Notes: generated by a model not told the origin, from the letters alone. 54,886 nucleotides of DNA from Clostridia bacterium (GCA_900764045.1 CAAFMN010000060.1:1-54886); one strand, 5' to 3'; counted from the stretch's first letter, positions 32,828 to 42,540 are shown. Translations and numbers: made by a program.

Positions 32828-33571
32828 TTGAATTATACCACACCTTCCGCAATCATTACCGGAGCTTCCGGCGGCATCGGTCAGGCGCTCGCCAGGCGCT
32901 TTGCCAGCGGCGGCTACCGTCTTTTTCTGCAAGGGTACAAACAGATGGATCGGCTGCAATCCCTGGCCCGGGAGCTGCAGGAGCAATATCATACGTCTGT
33001 TCATACCTTCTCCTGCGATATCTCGGATTACTCCTCGGTCAGCGCCATGTTCCATGAGATTCTCCAGAGCGATTCCTATCCGGAGGTACTTGTCAATAAT
33101 GCCGGTATCGCTCATTTCGCGCTGCTGCAGGACATGGAAGAGGCCGACTGGGACCGGGTCATGAACACCAATGCCAAATCTGTTTTTTCCTGCTGCAAAA
33201 ACATACTGCCTGCTATGCTGCACCAGCACAGAGGCAGTATCATCAATATCTCTTCTATGTGGGGATGTACCGGTTCTTCCATGGAGGCCGCTTATTCCGC
33301 CTCCAAAGGCGCCGTAAACGCGCTGACCCGCGCGCTCGGCAAAGAGCTTGCTCCTTCCGGGATCCGGGTCAATGCCATTGCCTGCGGTGTCATCGATACC
33401 CCCATGAATGATTGTCTGGCTCCGGAAGACCGGCAGGCTCTGGCCGAGGAGATTCCTATGCAGCGGTTCGGACGTCCGGAGGAAGTAGCGGATCTCGCCT
33501 GGTACCTCGCGGGCCCGGACAGCTCCTACCTCACCGCTCAGGTTCTTCCGTTGGACGGCGCATACATGTAA
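32828..33571 (+). CDS. Short-chain dehydrogenase/reductase (FabG-like)
   Basis: 247 residues from TTG 32828, which has AAGGGGG 7 bases upstream and gives a start matching family length; the open frame runs further upstream but that part is antisense to YitT. Classical SDR: TGASGGIG (NADP-binding, 11-18), NNAG (90-93), catalytic Ser142/143 (ISSMWG), Tyr156 and Lys160 (YSASK), and the closing IDTPMND and LPLDGAYM. It is closest in style to 3-oxoacyl-ACP reductase FabG, but there are no fatty-acid genes nearby, so the substrate is open. It ends 2 bp before the convergent neighbour's stop. Confidence 0.88.
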   Translation: MNYTTPSAIITGASGGIGQALARRFASGGYRLFLQGYKQMDRLQSLARELQEQYHTSVHTFSCDISDYSSVSAMFHEILQSDSYPEVLVNNAGIAHFALLQDMEEADWDRVMNTNAKSVFSCCKNILPAMLHQHRGSIINISSMWGCTGSSMEAAYSASKGAVNALTRALGKELAPSGIRVNAIACGVIDTPMNDCLAPEDRQALAEEIPMQRFGRPEEVADLAWYLAGPDSSYLTAQVLPLDGAYM

Positions 33572-33573
33572 CG

Positions 33574-35559
33574 TTATGAGTCTCTGCTGCTTTCCAATAC
33601 GAAGAACGGCGGAAGCCTCCAGTTGCTCTCCGCGCTCTCTACCGATCGGCACGCCAGAATCTCTTCGGCGTCGCTGACCTGGAACACGCAATCCTTTCCA
33701 TTGGAGAAATGCGTATAGATATAATTATCTATATAATAATAGTAATCCAACGTGTCCGTATCGGTCGCCAGATTCAGCTGCTGCGCCTTGCTCAAAAGCA
33801 GCTGCAGTCCTTCTCCCGGAATGGTCCGCACGACAATATCCTGCAGGCTCTCCTTCGGGAAGATCGTACCGTTAATCTCCGGATGCAGATACATGTACTG
33901 CAGATAATCCGTCACATCATAGTCGGATACACTCCAGTTCTCGCCGTCATAGGTCAGAACCGCCGTGCGCACCCGCTCCTCGTGTTCCTCCGTAGAAAAT
34001 ACGATAAACGCCGAGTTGGACGCGGCCGACATATATCTGGACAGAATCTCTCCTTCGCCCAGTCCGTTTTTCAGCGTCAGGATCACGCCGTTTCTGGATG
34101 CACTGTCCATAGCGGGCGTCGACGCCAGAACCGGCGTTCTCCCATATTCGGGATATTCCGCTTCGGCCCTGGAAACCGTAAGCCGCTGCGTCTCATTCTC
34201 CCGCACCGCCAAAACCGTTCCGTCATCCTCCGTAATCAGGGCGGTTATCTCACCGCTCTCGCACTGATAATACAGCCGAATATCCTTCAGAAAGTTCACA
34301 TTCGGGACCGTTACCGTATATTGCTGCGCCATCCATTCCGCTGTCAGGAAGGCCTGTACGTTATAATCATAGATCACACCGGCATCGACCACATAGGTTT
34401 GCTCCGGGATCCATTCCGTGTTCTGACCGCCCTGCTGCGCCTGTACTACAATGGCCGTACCCAACAGCCTGGCTCCGTCTGTAAAATTCACATAGGAATT
34501 ATCCGTACTTCCGATGAGCTGCTTCATCGCGTCCGGAACGACCCCAATGCCTCCGGCGATATACTCTTCCAGCGCTCCCTTCAGCTCTCTGGCCACCACG
34601 GTTTTTACACTTTGCTTGATCTGTTCCCGGCGATTGGCCAACGCCTTCTCCGTTACGCTCTCTGTGATATAGGCGCGGTATTCTTCCAGAAAATCGGCTG
34701 CGGATTGGCTGTCCATAACCGCCAGAAGCTGTGCCAGCTCATCCTGCCGGTCAATAAACATCTTGATAAAGTTCCGCATATCCTCACGGGTCATGCGGCT
34801 TTCTTTTTGTACAATCTGATACAGACGCCTTACCGGCTGTGGACAGTCCTCCAACGCGTTCTGCCATCCCAGATAGATCGGATCCGCGGTAAAGCGTTCC
34901 TGCGCCATCTCCATCAGCTGCGAGAGATTCGGCGCAAAATACAGCAGCATCTCATTGGTGTTCAGTTCCACGCCATCGATCTCCAGCCACTGAACCACAT
35001 TCAGATATTCTGCCGAGATCCGCAGACTCGGCAGACGCAGCTCATCCGTCCAGCTGGCCCACAGGCTGTCCTCCCGGCCCTGATGGACATTGGAGAATGC
35101 CAGCACAATCTGCTGATTGCCGCGGTCCCATGTCGCCTCCACATTGGCGCGCGCGGGTACACGAAACAGTCCTGCCTGCAGCTGAAAATAAAATTTTCCT
35201 TCTTTTTGCCGGTAAACCATCTCATAGATCTTGTAGTCTCCCAGCATATAGTTCTGCGACTGTAAATAGGCATTCAGGACTGTATTGATCAGATCCTCAT
35301 TCATCATAAAGGCAATCTGATTCTTCTCTTCATCATAGGACAGAACCGTGCTTCCGTTCTGCTGCAGATACTCCTGCGGAGAGACATATTTATAATCATA
35401 CGTAACCGCGCTGTTGTTCAGACGTGAAAAGCACCACGCTACCGCCGACCCCAATGCCACGCACATGCACACAATCACAATCACGACGCACAGCCGCATG
35501 GCCTGCAGCGGAGTAATCCACTTAAAAAACCATTCCTGCCGGTTTTTCTGCTCAGGCAT
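33574..35559 (-). CDS. Large membrane-anchored extracytoplasmic protein, unknown
   Basis: 661 residues from the ATG at 35559, preceded by GGGGGAGAG; an ATG seven codons earlier is less well placed. One membrane helix near the N-terminus (about 18-44, RLCVVIVIVCMCVALGSAVA) and the rest outside. The first 150 residues (SYDEEKNQIAFMMNEDLINT, FYFQLQAGLFRVPARANVEA) have the feel of the YpmS-like fold, where a beta-sheet is built around an LN motif; this is a weak resemblance. A helical middle (about 230-330) and beta-rich C-terminus follow. No catalytic motif is visible. I do not recognise the protein and the neighbours do not suggest a role. Confidence 0.75.
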   Translation of the reverse strand: MPEQKNRQEWFFKWITPLQAMRLCVVIVIVCMCVALGSAVAWCFSRLNNSAVTYDYKYVSPQEYLQQNGSTVLSYDEEKNQIAFMMNEDLINTVLNAYLQSQNYMLGDYKIYEMVYRQKEGKFYFQLQAGLFRVPARANVEATWDRGNQQIVLAFSNVHQGREDSLWASWTDELRLPSLRISAEYLNVVQWLEIDGVELNTNEMLLYFAPNLSQLMEMAQERFTADPIYLGWQNALEDCPQPVRRLYQIVQKESRMTREDMRNFIKMFIDRQDELAQLLAVMDSQSAADFLEEYRAYITESVTEKALANRREQIKQSVKTVVARELKGALEEYIAGGIGVVPDAMKQLIGSTDNSYVNFTDGARLLGTAIVVQAQQGGQNTEWIPEQTYVVDAGVIYDYNVQAFLTAEWMAQQYTVTVPNVNFLKDIRLYYQCESGEITALITEDDGTVLAVRENETQRLTVSRAEAEYPEYGRTPVLASTPAMDSASRNGVILTLKNGLGEGEILSRYMSAASNSAFIVFSTEEHEERVRTAVLTYDGENWSVSDYDVTDYLQYMYLHPEINGTIFPKESLQDIVVRTIPGEGLQLLLSKAQQLNLATDTDTLDYYYYIDNYIYTHFSNGKDCVFQVSDAEEILACRSVESAESNWRLPPFFVLESSRDS

Positions 35560-35613
35560 GCCTCTCTCCCCCTTTCTCATACAACTGTATTGTAGTCCAT
35601 CCGGCGCCCTTTG

Positions 35614-36327
35614 TCAATATGACGCCGGATGCCCGAGGTACTTGGCCAGCTTGTCCGGAAAATTCACCGTCATCCCGTCCACGCCAGCCTCATAGGACTG
35701 ACGCATCAGCTCCTCTGCCTTGACACCCCAGGCACGTACGCGGAGTCCCATCCCATGCCAACGCTGTACATCTTCTTTTGTGAAGCTGCCCGCTCTGGGA
35801 CACAGCTCCTCTGCTCCGAGCCGCTGAAGTTCCACCATGAGTTCCGGTGTTATCTCTCTTGCCAGAAAACCAATCTGCACCTGCGGCAGGATCTCCCGGA
35901 ATTTTTTCAGATACTCCAATTCAAAGGATGTCACCACGGTCTTTTTTTCTATCTTATATCGGCAGATGTTTTCCGCGACCGCCTCTTCCGCATCCATGCC
36001 TTTAAGCTCTATCGCAAAACGCAGCGGCTGAAATGAAAAATGCCGTAGAAAATCCTCCAGCCCCGTAATTTTATCCCGGTACCTTCCCTTAGACGCCTCG
36101 ATTGCCATCAGTTCATCATAGGTATACTCTCCGATGCTGCCAGGCTTTCCCGTCATCCTCTCCAGCGTACGATCATGGAACAATACCGGTATACGGTCCC
36201 AGCTCATCTGAACGTCTGTCTCAATTCCATTGGCCCCCATGGCCAAGCCGGCATAAAACGCCAAGAAAATATTCTCCGGGTAATATTCGCTGGCTCCGCG
36301 GTGCGCGTAGTTAATAAATTCTTCCAT
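35614..36327 (-). CDS. Glycerophosphodiester phosphodiesterase
   Basis: 237 residues, cytoplasmic GDPD of the GlpQ/UgpQ type: catalytic His in YAHRGASEYYPENIFLAF, metal site GIETDVQMSWDRIPVLFHD with the second catalytic His, FAIELKG, and the closing GVDGMTVNFPDKLAKYL. It hydrolyses glycerophosphodiesters to glycerol-3-phosphate and an alcohol. It begins 9 bp after the alpha-xylosidase stop, so it is co-transcribed with it, although the link in function is not obvious. Confidence 0.93.
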   Translation of the reverse strand: MEEFINYAHRGASEYYPENIFLAFYAGLAMGANGIETDVQMSWDRIPVLFHDRTLERMTGKPGSIGEYTYDELMAIEASKGRYRDKITGLEDFLRHFSFQPLRFAIELKGMDAEEAVAENICRYKIEKKTVVTSFELEYLKKFREILPQVQIGFLAREITPELMVELQRLGAEELCPRAGSFTKEDVQRWHGMGLRVRAWGVKAEELMRQSYEAGVDGMTVNFPDKLAKYLGHPASY

Positions 36328-36336
36328 AATGCTCCT

Positions 36337-38604
36337 TTACACCAGTACCAGAACATCTCCGGCCAGAGGGTACTCCTGCCCATCCAGTACAACGCGGCTC
36401 TCCTTATCGAATCCATGAGCGACAACCACCAGCTGTTCTTCATTTCTCGTCACACGGACCGACGCGACCTCCTGTCCCTTCCGGTCGTAGCAGGCAGCGG
36501 ACGTTCCTTCCATGGGGACATCATAGATGCAGATCCGGGCATTATGCCTGTCGTCGTATTCAGCGCTCTTTCTCTCCTCACCGCTGCGAATCAGCACGGC
36601 GCCGCTGCGGACAAAGACCGGCAGACTGTCATAATCAAAGTGCTGTGTATACCATCGGCCGCCCACATAGGTTCTTCCGTCGATCAGATGGATCCAGCCG
36701 CCCTCCGGCAAATAGAACTTAACCATGCCATCCGGGCTGAAAACCGGCGCTACCAGAAGATCCCGCCCCAGCATATACTGTCTGTCCAGATACCGGCACA
36801 TTTCATCCTGCGGAAATTCCAAAAGCATCGGCCGCAGCATGGGAAGTCCGTCCCGTACGGACTCGACCGCCTGCGCCCACAGATACGGCATCAGGGAGAG
36901 CTTCAGGCATGTAAACTGCCGGCTGATTCGGACCGCTTCCTCATCATACAGCCACGGCGCCTTATAACGTCTGCTGGAATGATACCGGCTATGGGTGGAC
37001 AGAAGACCAAACTGAGTCCAGCGTTTATACAGATCCGGCGTACACGCATCGTCTTCAAAGCCTCCCATATCATGGCTCCAGAATCCGATACCGGACAAAG
37101 CCAATGACAATCCTCCCCGCAGGGATTCGGCCATAGAACGGTAGCTGGACGCGCAATCGCCTCCCCAATGAACCGGATACGCCTGAGAACCGCTCGTGGC
37201 CGACCTCGCGAAGACCACCGCGTCCTCCGCTCCCTTTTCCTGTTTCAACAGCTCATAGACTGTGCGGTTATACATAAGGGTATAGTAATTATGCATCCGT
37301 ACTGGATCCGACCCATCATAGTAGACCACATCCTCCGGTATTCTCTCTCCAAAGTCTGTCTTGAACGAATCCACGCCCATGCGCAGCAGCGCCCGGAGCT
37401 GCTCCTGATACCACTGAACGGCCTGCGGATTGGTAAAGTCTACAATTCCCATACCGGCTTGCCATTTATCCGTCTGCCATACACGGCCATCCGTTCTACG
37501 CAGCAGATATCCGGCCGCGGCAGCCTCCCGGAACAGAGGAGATTTCTGCGCGATATACGGATTGATCCACACGCAGACTCGAATGCCCCGTTCATGAATC
37601 TTACGCAGGAGTCCTTCCGGGTCCGGGAAGCAATCCTCCCGCCACTGGAAGCTGCACCACTCAAACTCTTTCATCCAGCAGCAATCAAAATGAAAAACCT
37701 CTACCGGAATTCCGCACTTCTCCATTCCGTCCAAAAATCCCAGCACTGTCTTTTCATCGTAATCCGTCACAAAGGATGTGGAAAACCAGAGTCCAAAGGA
37801 CCAGCGCGGCGGCAGGGCCGCTTGTCCGCTCAGCCTTGTATAATTGGCAAGAACGCCATGATACGGATTCTCTGCGCCGCCGCTCGCGATAACACAATAG
37901 GAGAGCTCTTCGCCTTCTACGGAAAACTGCACCCTTTCCACCTTTTCCGAAGCGATCTCCAGCGACACGGGCGCCGGTGTATGGATCCAGATGCCGTATC
38001 CACGGCTGCTCAGATAAAAAGGAATGTTCTTATAGGTCTGCTCGCTGGCGGTTCCCCCGTCCGCGTTATACAGTTCTACTGTCTGTCCGTTCTTTACAAA
38101 AGGCGTAAAACGTTCTCCCAGGCCGTATACCAGTTCATCTACGGACAGCGCCAATTCTTCTTTGAATCGGATGCTTCCGTCCGGCATAGAAAGATACGCG
38201 AGGCTGTGTCCCTCCGATTCTGTCAGCAGAGAGTTTCCCTCATAATAGCGGATATGAAACGGCTTTTTTTGAATGACCGCGCAAATCGTCCCGGCCGTCA
38301 GCCGCAGCTCATTCTCTGACTGCGTCAGCGTCGCCTCTGACTGTGCCTGTGCTATGGAAAACTGCGGGCATTCGATATGTCCGCCAATATGATGATAGGC
38401 ATGCACCGCGATGGAGTTCTTCCCCACCGCCTTCATCTCTATGGTAAGCAGTGCGGCGTCCACGGTAGCGCTGCGGCTCTCTACCGGCTTTACCGAACAG
38501 TACAGAGTCAGCGTCCCTTCACGAAAACTATAGTCACATACCTGCGCCGCCGCGTATTCGGTGACACCCGTACGCATCAGCCAATATCCGTTTCTGAATT
38601 TCAT
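36337..38604 (-). CDS. GH31 alpha-xylosidase (YicI-like)
   Basis: 755 residues from the ATG at 38604, giving the family-typical start MKFRNGYWLMRTGVTEYAAA. Cytoplasmic retaining glycosidase that removes alpha-xylosyl residues from the ends of xyloglucan-type oligosaccharides. Order: N-terminal beta-sandwich (to about 260), catalytic barrel, C-terminal beta domains. The nucleophile is Asp417 in SFKTDFGERIPED and the acid/base Asp483 in VHWGGDC; both agree in position and motif with E. coli YicI (416 and 482), including the FGERIP loop that marks alpha-xylosidases. FGLWFSTSFVTDYDE is also characteristic. Divergent from the beta-propeller gene, which suggests a shared oligosaccharide pathway. 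Confidence 0.9.
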   Translation of the reverse strand: MKFRNGYWLMRTGVTEYAAAQVCDYSFREGTLTLYCSVKPVESRSATVDAALLTIEMKAVGKNSIAVHAYHHIGGHIECPQFSIAQAQSEATLTQSENELRLTAGTICAVIQKKPFHIRYYEGNSLLTESEGHSLAYLSMPDGSIRFKEELALSVDELVYGLGERFTPFVKNGQTVELYNADGGTASEQTYKNIPFYLSSRGYGIWIHTPAPVSLEIASEKVERVQFSVEGEELSYCVIASGGAENPYHGVLANYTRLSGQAALPPRWSFGLWFSTSFVTDYDEKTVLGFLDGMEKCGIPVEVFHFDCCWMKEFEWCSFQWREDCFPDPEGLLRKIHERGIRVCVWINPYIAQKSPLFREAAAAGYLLRRTDGRVWQTDKWQAGMGIVDFTNPQAVQWYQEQLRALLRMGVDSFKTDFGERIPEDVVYYDGSDPVRMHNYYTLMYNRTVYELLKQEKGAEDAVVFARSATSGSQAYPVHWGGDCASSYRSMAESLRGGLSLALSGIGFWSHDMGGFEDDACTPDLYKRWTQFGLLSTHSRYHSSRRYKAPWLYDEEAVRISRQFTCLKLSLMPYLWAQAVESVRDGLPMLRPMLLEFPQDEMCRYLDRQYMLGRDLLVAPVFSPDGMVKFYLPEGGWIHLIDGRTYVGGRWYTQHFDYDSLPVFVRSGAVLIRSGEERKSAEYDDRHNARICIYDVPMEGTSAACYDRKGQEVASVRVTRNEEQLVVVAHGFDKESRVVLDGQEYPLAGDVLVLV

Positions 38605-38729
38605 TTCGTTTCCTGCCTTTCCAATATTTTTTTCAGTATACCATAAAATTTCGTCACTTTCTAGCTTTTTTGAAGAAAACATGGTATACTGGGACTAACC
38701 AATATCATCCATATAAGGAGGCTGAACAA

Positions 38730-40739
38730 ATGCGTAAAGTATTGCTTCAAAAAGAAGATTTTAATGATTTTCCCCTAGGGGGCTTTCCCTTTGACCCCAA
38801 TCATTCCGCTATGGGCGAATACCATTTCGCTCCTACTTCTGGCTATAGCGGCCACTGGTATTGTCCGATGGCGGATTATAGCTGGAAGGGACCGTTCTGG
38901 TCCGTTGCCCCGAGAGAGGGCCGACACTGGATGGAAAACGAAATGGTCAAGCCCCTGGTGCAGGATCCCTGGCGTCCCTGGAGTACCCTGGTTACAGGGG
39001 ATCGTCTGTGGCAGAACTATGAAGTCTCTTCCAAAATTCTGTTTCTGAATACCCATGGACTTGCCGGAATTGCCATTCGTTATCAAAACAGCCGTCAATA
39101 CGTATTGTTCTGTCATAACGGCGGCAAGCTTCAATGGGCCATGCGGGATCAGGAAGAATACACCGTGCTCGCCGAGATCGACTACAAGCCGGAATTTGAC
39201 CTTCCGTATGATATCACCTTATCCGTAGACGGCGATACCTATACCGCCACCATCGACGGCGTGACCCTAAGCGCTCAGTGCGACCGTTATGCCAAAGGAA
39301 GAATCGCATTGATGGCAACGGTTCCTGTTCAATACACAGATGTCGTCATCTCCATGCACGAAGAGGACTACGCCTCCTTTACCCGTGAAAAGGCAGCCAA
39401 AGAAGCGGACGTCGCGGCTCAGCGAAAGACCTACCCACAGCTCAAGCTGCATCACAAGATCTCACTGGGCAATTTCGGCGCCGGACGTCATCTGCGCTTC
39501 GGTGATCTGACCGGAGACGGCAAACTGGATATGATCCTGTGCCAGCATCATAAGCGGGTTCTGACCGACCGTTACGCCGATATCAGCTGTATGACCGCGT
39601 TTGATATGAATGGACAGATTCTCTGGCAGATCGGCGAGCCCTGCAGCGATTCCGCCCATGGCGACCTGACAGCGGATCTTCCTTTCCAGATCACGGATAT
39701 CAACGGCGACGGTAAAAATGAAGTTGTGACCGTTATGGATTTTCGTCTGCGCATTCTGGAAGGCGCAACCGGCCGAGAACTGGCAAGCATCCCAGTTCCG
39801 GAATCCACTGAGCCTCTGGAAACACTCTACAGTGGCGTTCCCTATGGGCAGTACGCGTTTGACCATGTCAATATCGACGCTGTGCGCATCTGCAATTTCT
39901 CGGGCAACCCCACTCCCACGGACATCCTGATCAAGGACCGCTACAGCCGCCTGTATGTTTACAACAACAAGCTGGAACCCCTGTGGCGCTACCATGACGG
40001 AATCACCGGACATTTCCCCTATACTGCCGATATCAACGGCGATGGGCGGGATGAGATGTTTGTCGGTTACAACCTGGTAGATTCCAACGGCAAAAAGATC
40101 TGGACGCTTCCTGCTAAGGATCATACGGACGAAATCATCTTCGGCCGGCTGATTCCTGATTCGGATCAGGACTATATCGGTATCGTCAGCGGCGAGGAAG
40201 GCTTTATGATTCTCGACTTTGAGGGCAATGTCAAGGTCCGTAAGCGCATCTGTCACGCTCAGCGTATCAGCACCGCCAATTACCGGCCGGATCTGCCAGG
40301 GTACGAGACCGCGGTCACCAACTATTGGGGCAGTCAGGGCATCATCTTCATCTATGACGGCCACGGCAATGTTCTCTACAGCGATGAGCCCGGCACCAAC
40401 GGCAATGTCATCATCCCTGTCAACTGGACCGGCGACGGCCGGGATCTGCTGCTGCTGAACGCGGACAGCGCGCAAGGCGGCATGATCGACGGCTGGGGCC
40501 GTCAGGTTGTTCCCTTCCCGGAGGACGGTCATCCTACACAGTGTGTGGAAGTTCTGGACCTTTTGGGGGATGCCCGGGACGAAGTCGTCGTCTGGGACTC
40601 CAAGGAAATGTGGTTCTATACGCAGGACACGCCGTTTACTGGAGAGATGATCAACGCGCCTTTCAAATATCCCCACTATAACGCATCTAATTACCGCGGA
40701 GAATTCTCCTGGCCCCATTTCATCCCCTACAAAGAATAA
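38730..40739 (+). CDS. Cytoplasmic beta-propeller protein with calcium-type repeats, possible polysaccharide lyase
   Basis: 669 residues; ATG at 38730 has AAGGAGG 8 bases upstream. No signal peptide. Residues about 45-215 look like a concanavalin/laminin-G type sandwich (WYCPMADYSWKGPFWSVAPR, YEVSSKILFLNTHGLAGIAI, YDITLSVDGDTYTATIDGV). Residues about 235-660 repeat FG-GAP-like blades with Ca-binding loops: DLTGDGKLDM, DINGDGKNEV, DINGDGRDEMFVG, NWTGDGRDLLLL. The layout resembles rhamnogalacturonan-lyase-type seven-bladed propellers, but the active-site residues of a known PL family cannot be confirmed by eye. Its place opposite a GH31 gene points to intracellular breakdown of imported plant oligosaccharides. 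It could also be a non-enzymatic binding protein. Confidence 0.7.
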   Translation: MRKVLLQKEDFNDFPLGGFPFDPNHSAMGEYHFAPTSGYSGHWYCPMADYSWKGPFWSVAPREGRHWMENEMVKPLVQDPWRPWSTLVTGDRLWQNYEVSSKILFLNTHGLAGIAIRYQNSRQYVLFCHNGGKLQWAMRDQEEYTVLAEIDYKPEFDLPYDITLSVDGDTYTATIDGVTLSAQCDRYAKGRIALMATVPVQYTDVVISMHEEDYASFTREKAAKEADVAAQRKTYPQLKLHHKISLGNFGAGRHLRFGDLTGDGKLDMILCQHHKRVLTDRYADISCMTAFDMNGQILWQIGEPCSDSAHGDLTADLPFQITDINGDGKNEVVTVMDFRLRILEGATGRELASIPVPESTEPLETLYSGVPYGQYAFDHVNIDAVRICNFSGNPTPTDILIKDRYSRLYVYNNKLEPLWRYHDGITGHFPYTADINGDGRDEMFVGYNLVDSNGKKIWTLPAKDHTDEIIFGRLIPDSDQDYIGIVSGEEGFMILDFEGNVKVRKRICHAQRISTANYRPDLPGYETAVTNYWGSQGIIFIYDGHGNVLYSDEPGTNGNVIIPVNWTGDGRDLLLLNADSAQGGMIDGWGRQVVPFPEDGHPTQCVEVLDLLGDARDEVVVWDSKEMWFYTQDTPFTGEMINAPFKYPHYNASNYRGEFSWPHFIPYKE

Positions 40740-40750
40740 TCCTTAAAACA

Positions 40751-40795
40751 AACAGGTACATATCCATGCATCCAAACGGGATATGTACCTGTTGT
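40751..40795. terminator. Shared terminator hairpin after the propeller gene
   Basis: Arms aacaggtacatatcc (40751-40765) and ggatatgtacctgtt (40779-40793), then tgttttattt. The opposite strand also has a T-rich exit, so it can serve the remnant gene that ends at 40801. Confidence 0.85.
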
Positions 40796-40800
40796 TTTAT

Positions 40801-41199
40801 TTACCGAAGCGTCTTGACCAATGCTGTATCCTGTACAAAATTCGGAATGTTATACAGCACCAGAACCTGTGTAATGCTGTTTTCCGCAATATAATCAGAA
40901 ACAGATTCTCTGAAGAACCGCAAATCGATGAGATGGGTCTCTTCATAATCATCAATCACAAACTGCGCGAAACAATTGGCATAGGAATCCTTGAGAATCA
41001 AAAGCTTCCCCTCGCCGCCGCCCGAGACAACCGTAACAGACTGGTTTGAATTCAGAAACGTGGCATACGGATCCTTACCACTGAGATACTTCCGTTCATA
41101 GATACTGTCTGTCACATAGCTTCCTCCGTTATAGCTGACGGCATGGTAGAGTGTTTTGTAGTAGGCCGTGATGGTATCGTAGTCAGCAAAAGGATTGTT
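40801..41199 (-). pseudogene. C-terminal remnant of a DHHW-family protein
   Basis: About 132 codons. GEGKLLILKDSYANCFAQFV, EETHLIDLRFF and ITQVLVLYNIPNF are the closing motifs of the DHHW family (AlgX/SGNH-like extracellular proteins of about 380 residues in Clostridia), including the catalytic-type Ser in KDSYAN. The N-terminal two thirds, with signal peptide and DHHW motif, is missing: the frame runs directly into sequence from a sigma factor near 41200. The product, if made, would be a fusion without a secretion signal. Confidence 0.72.
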
Positions 41200-41449
41200 C
41201 ACCTTATATTTTACGGGCAATTTTCTGACGGTCTCCAGGGTCTCGTCTATCGGCATTGCATTCTCCACCGGAATCTCAGGCTCCTCATCAATGGATGTAA
41301 CCTGCCTGTGCCACCAGTGTTTCAACTGTACAATCTTCTGCCTCTGCCTAATTCTTCATATAAGTAAAGCAGAGTCGGTACACCAGCTTGTAGTTCCGTT
41401 CGTAGAATGCCTCAAACCATTCGCCCGCATACTGCGAATCTCCCGGCAT
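41200..41449 (-). pseudogene. Remnant of an ECF sigma factor
   Basis: ATG at 41449 follows AGGAGGG and starts MPGDSQYAGEWFEAFYERNY then KLVYRLCFTYMKN, the region-2 opening of ECF sigma factors. A TAG follows at 41350-41348, after which the same frame continues AEAEDCT. The reading then shifts frame into LKHWWHRQVTSIDEEPEIPV to ETVRKLPVKYKV, which is the linker between regions 2 and 4. About 30 codons between these parts are missing, and region 4 (the -35 binding part) is replaced by the DHHW remnant. At least one stop, one deletion with frameshift and one fusion are therefore visible. Confidence 0.7.
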
Positions 41450-41511
41450 ATATCTTCCCTCCTGTATATATAACGATTGGATCCGTGTTTTTGTCGGCCT
41501 TTTTCTTGATT

Positions 41512-42521
41512 TTATTCTTCTCCATCCCAGACAACTTTTTGGTAATGCGTGAGATCCGTGGCACCTTCTGTAGACAAACACAGGATCCTAGCGTCCTTAT
41601 CAAGGCCCAAAAGCTTCCTCTCCTCACTGTATTTCGTATTGCGCATCAATTCATAAAGCAATCCGCAGGTCACTGCTCCGCTCTCTCCGGACTGGATCCT
41701 TCCATCCTGTCCGTAAGGATTCCCCAGCACACGCATTCCTTTGGCCGCAATGGTATCTGATACAGAAGCATAATACCTGGCGGCAGAGCGTATCTGCTGC
41801 CAACCGATACCGCATGGTTCCCCACATGCCAGCCCTGCCATCATCCTCTCCACAGTAATCTGTAAAAAATCCGCACATCGCACCTGCCATCGCTACCACG
41901 CCGGCCTGCAAAAAGATATGCGTAGGCTTCTTAGGAAGTTGATGAATCATCTCAATCCCCATCGTCGTATACCCCTGCATAATCCATGTTGGAATCTGTT
42001 CATAGCCCTCCCATGAGGTATCCTGTATCAGGAGCCACCCGTTCTCTTCCGCTTGCCGTCTTGCATAACGTACTGTGTCGTCATAATTCCATTCTGTAAT
42101 GCTTGCCTTGGCTCCTAGCTTCTGAATGTTCGACAAACGTTCTATGGGACTTCCCTTCGGCAGATAAATCACGCATTTCTGACGCAGCCCATGCCACACC
42201 ACGTCCGTGGTTGCCGTCTGTTGCCGCAACAAAAGTACAATTCTGCTGTTTCTGCTCCATACATCGCTGAATGCAATAGCTACCTCCCAGCGCCTTAAAA
42301 GCATTGAGCCCAAATCGTTGACTCTCATCCTTTACATAGATATCTGATACTCCCAGCAGCCCCGCGAGATTCTTCAACGCGACAAGCGGAGTAGGACTAT
42401 ATGACGGCAGAGTACGATGAAATGCCGCAGCTTTTTCCGCCTCCGCTACCGTAAAAATCTTCTGTGCATTTCTCAATGGCTTTCTCTCTATGAGTTGAAT
42501 CATTCTGTATGTGGCCCCCAT
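41512..42521 (-). pseudogene. dpaL: Diaminopropionate ammonia-lyase, frameshifted
   Basis: Three overlapping frames together spell a PLP-dependent YgeX/DpaL enzyme, which splits 2,3-diaminopropionate into pyruvate and ammonia. Frame 1 (42521 to about 42190) has SPTPLVALKNLAGLLGVSDI, KALGGSYCIQRCM (PLP Lys in FKALGG) and ATDGNHGRGVAWAA. Frame 2 has CVIYLPKGSPIERLSNIQKL and IFLQAGVVAMAGAM. Frame 3 has MAGLACGEPCGIGWQQIR, GESGAVTCGLLYELM and STEGATD. Total length is about 336 codons against roughly 400 in intact enzymes, with about 55 codons missing where frame 2 passes into frame 3. The gene cannot give a full enzyme. Confidence 0.87.
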
Positions 42522-42540
42522 TCCTTTTCATTTTAAATAG

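Noticed and set aside
33709..35265. Very long rightward frame (518 codons)
   Set aside because: Antisense to the membrane-anchored protein; composition rich in Arg, His and Ile is typical of the shadow of a GC-rich gene.
39462..40718. Leftward 418-codon frame
   Set aside because: Shadow of the beta-propeller gene, which has the ribosome binding site and repeat motifs.
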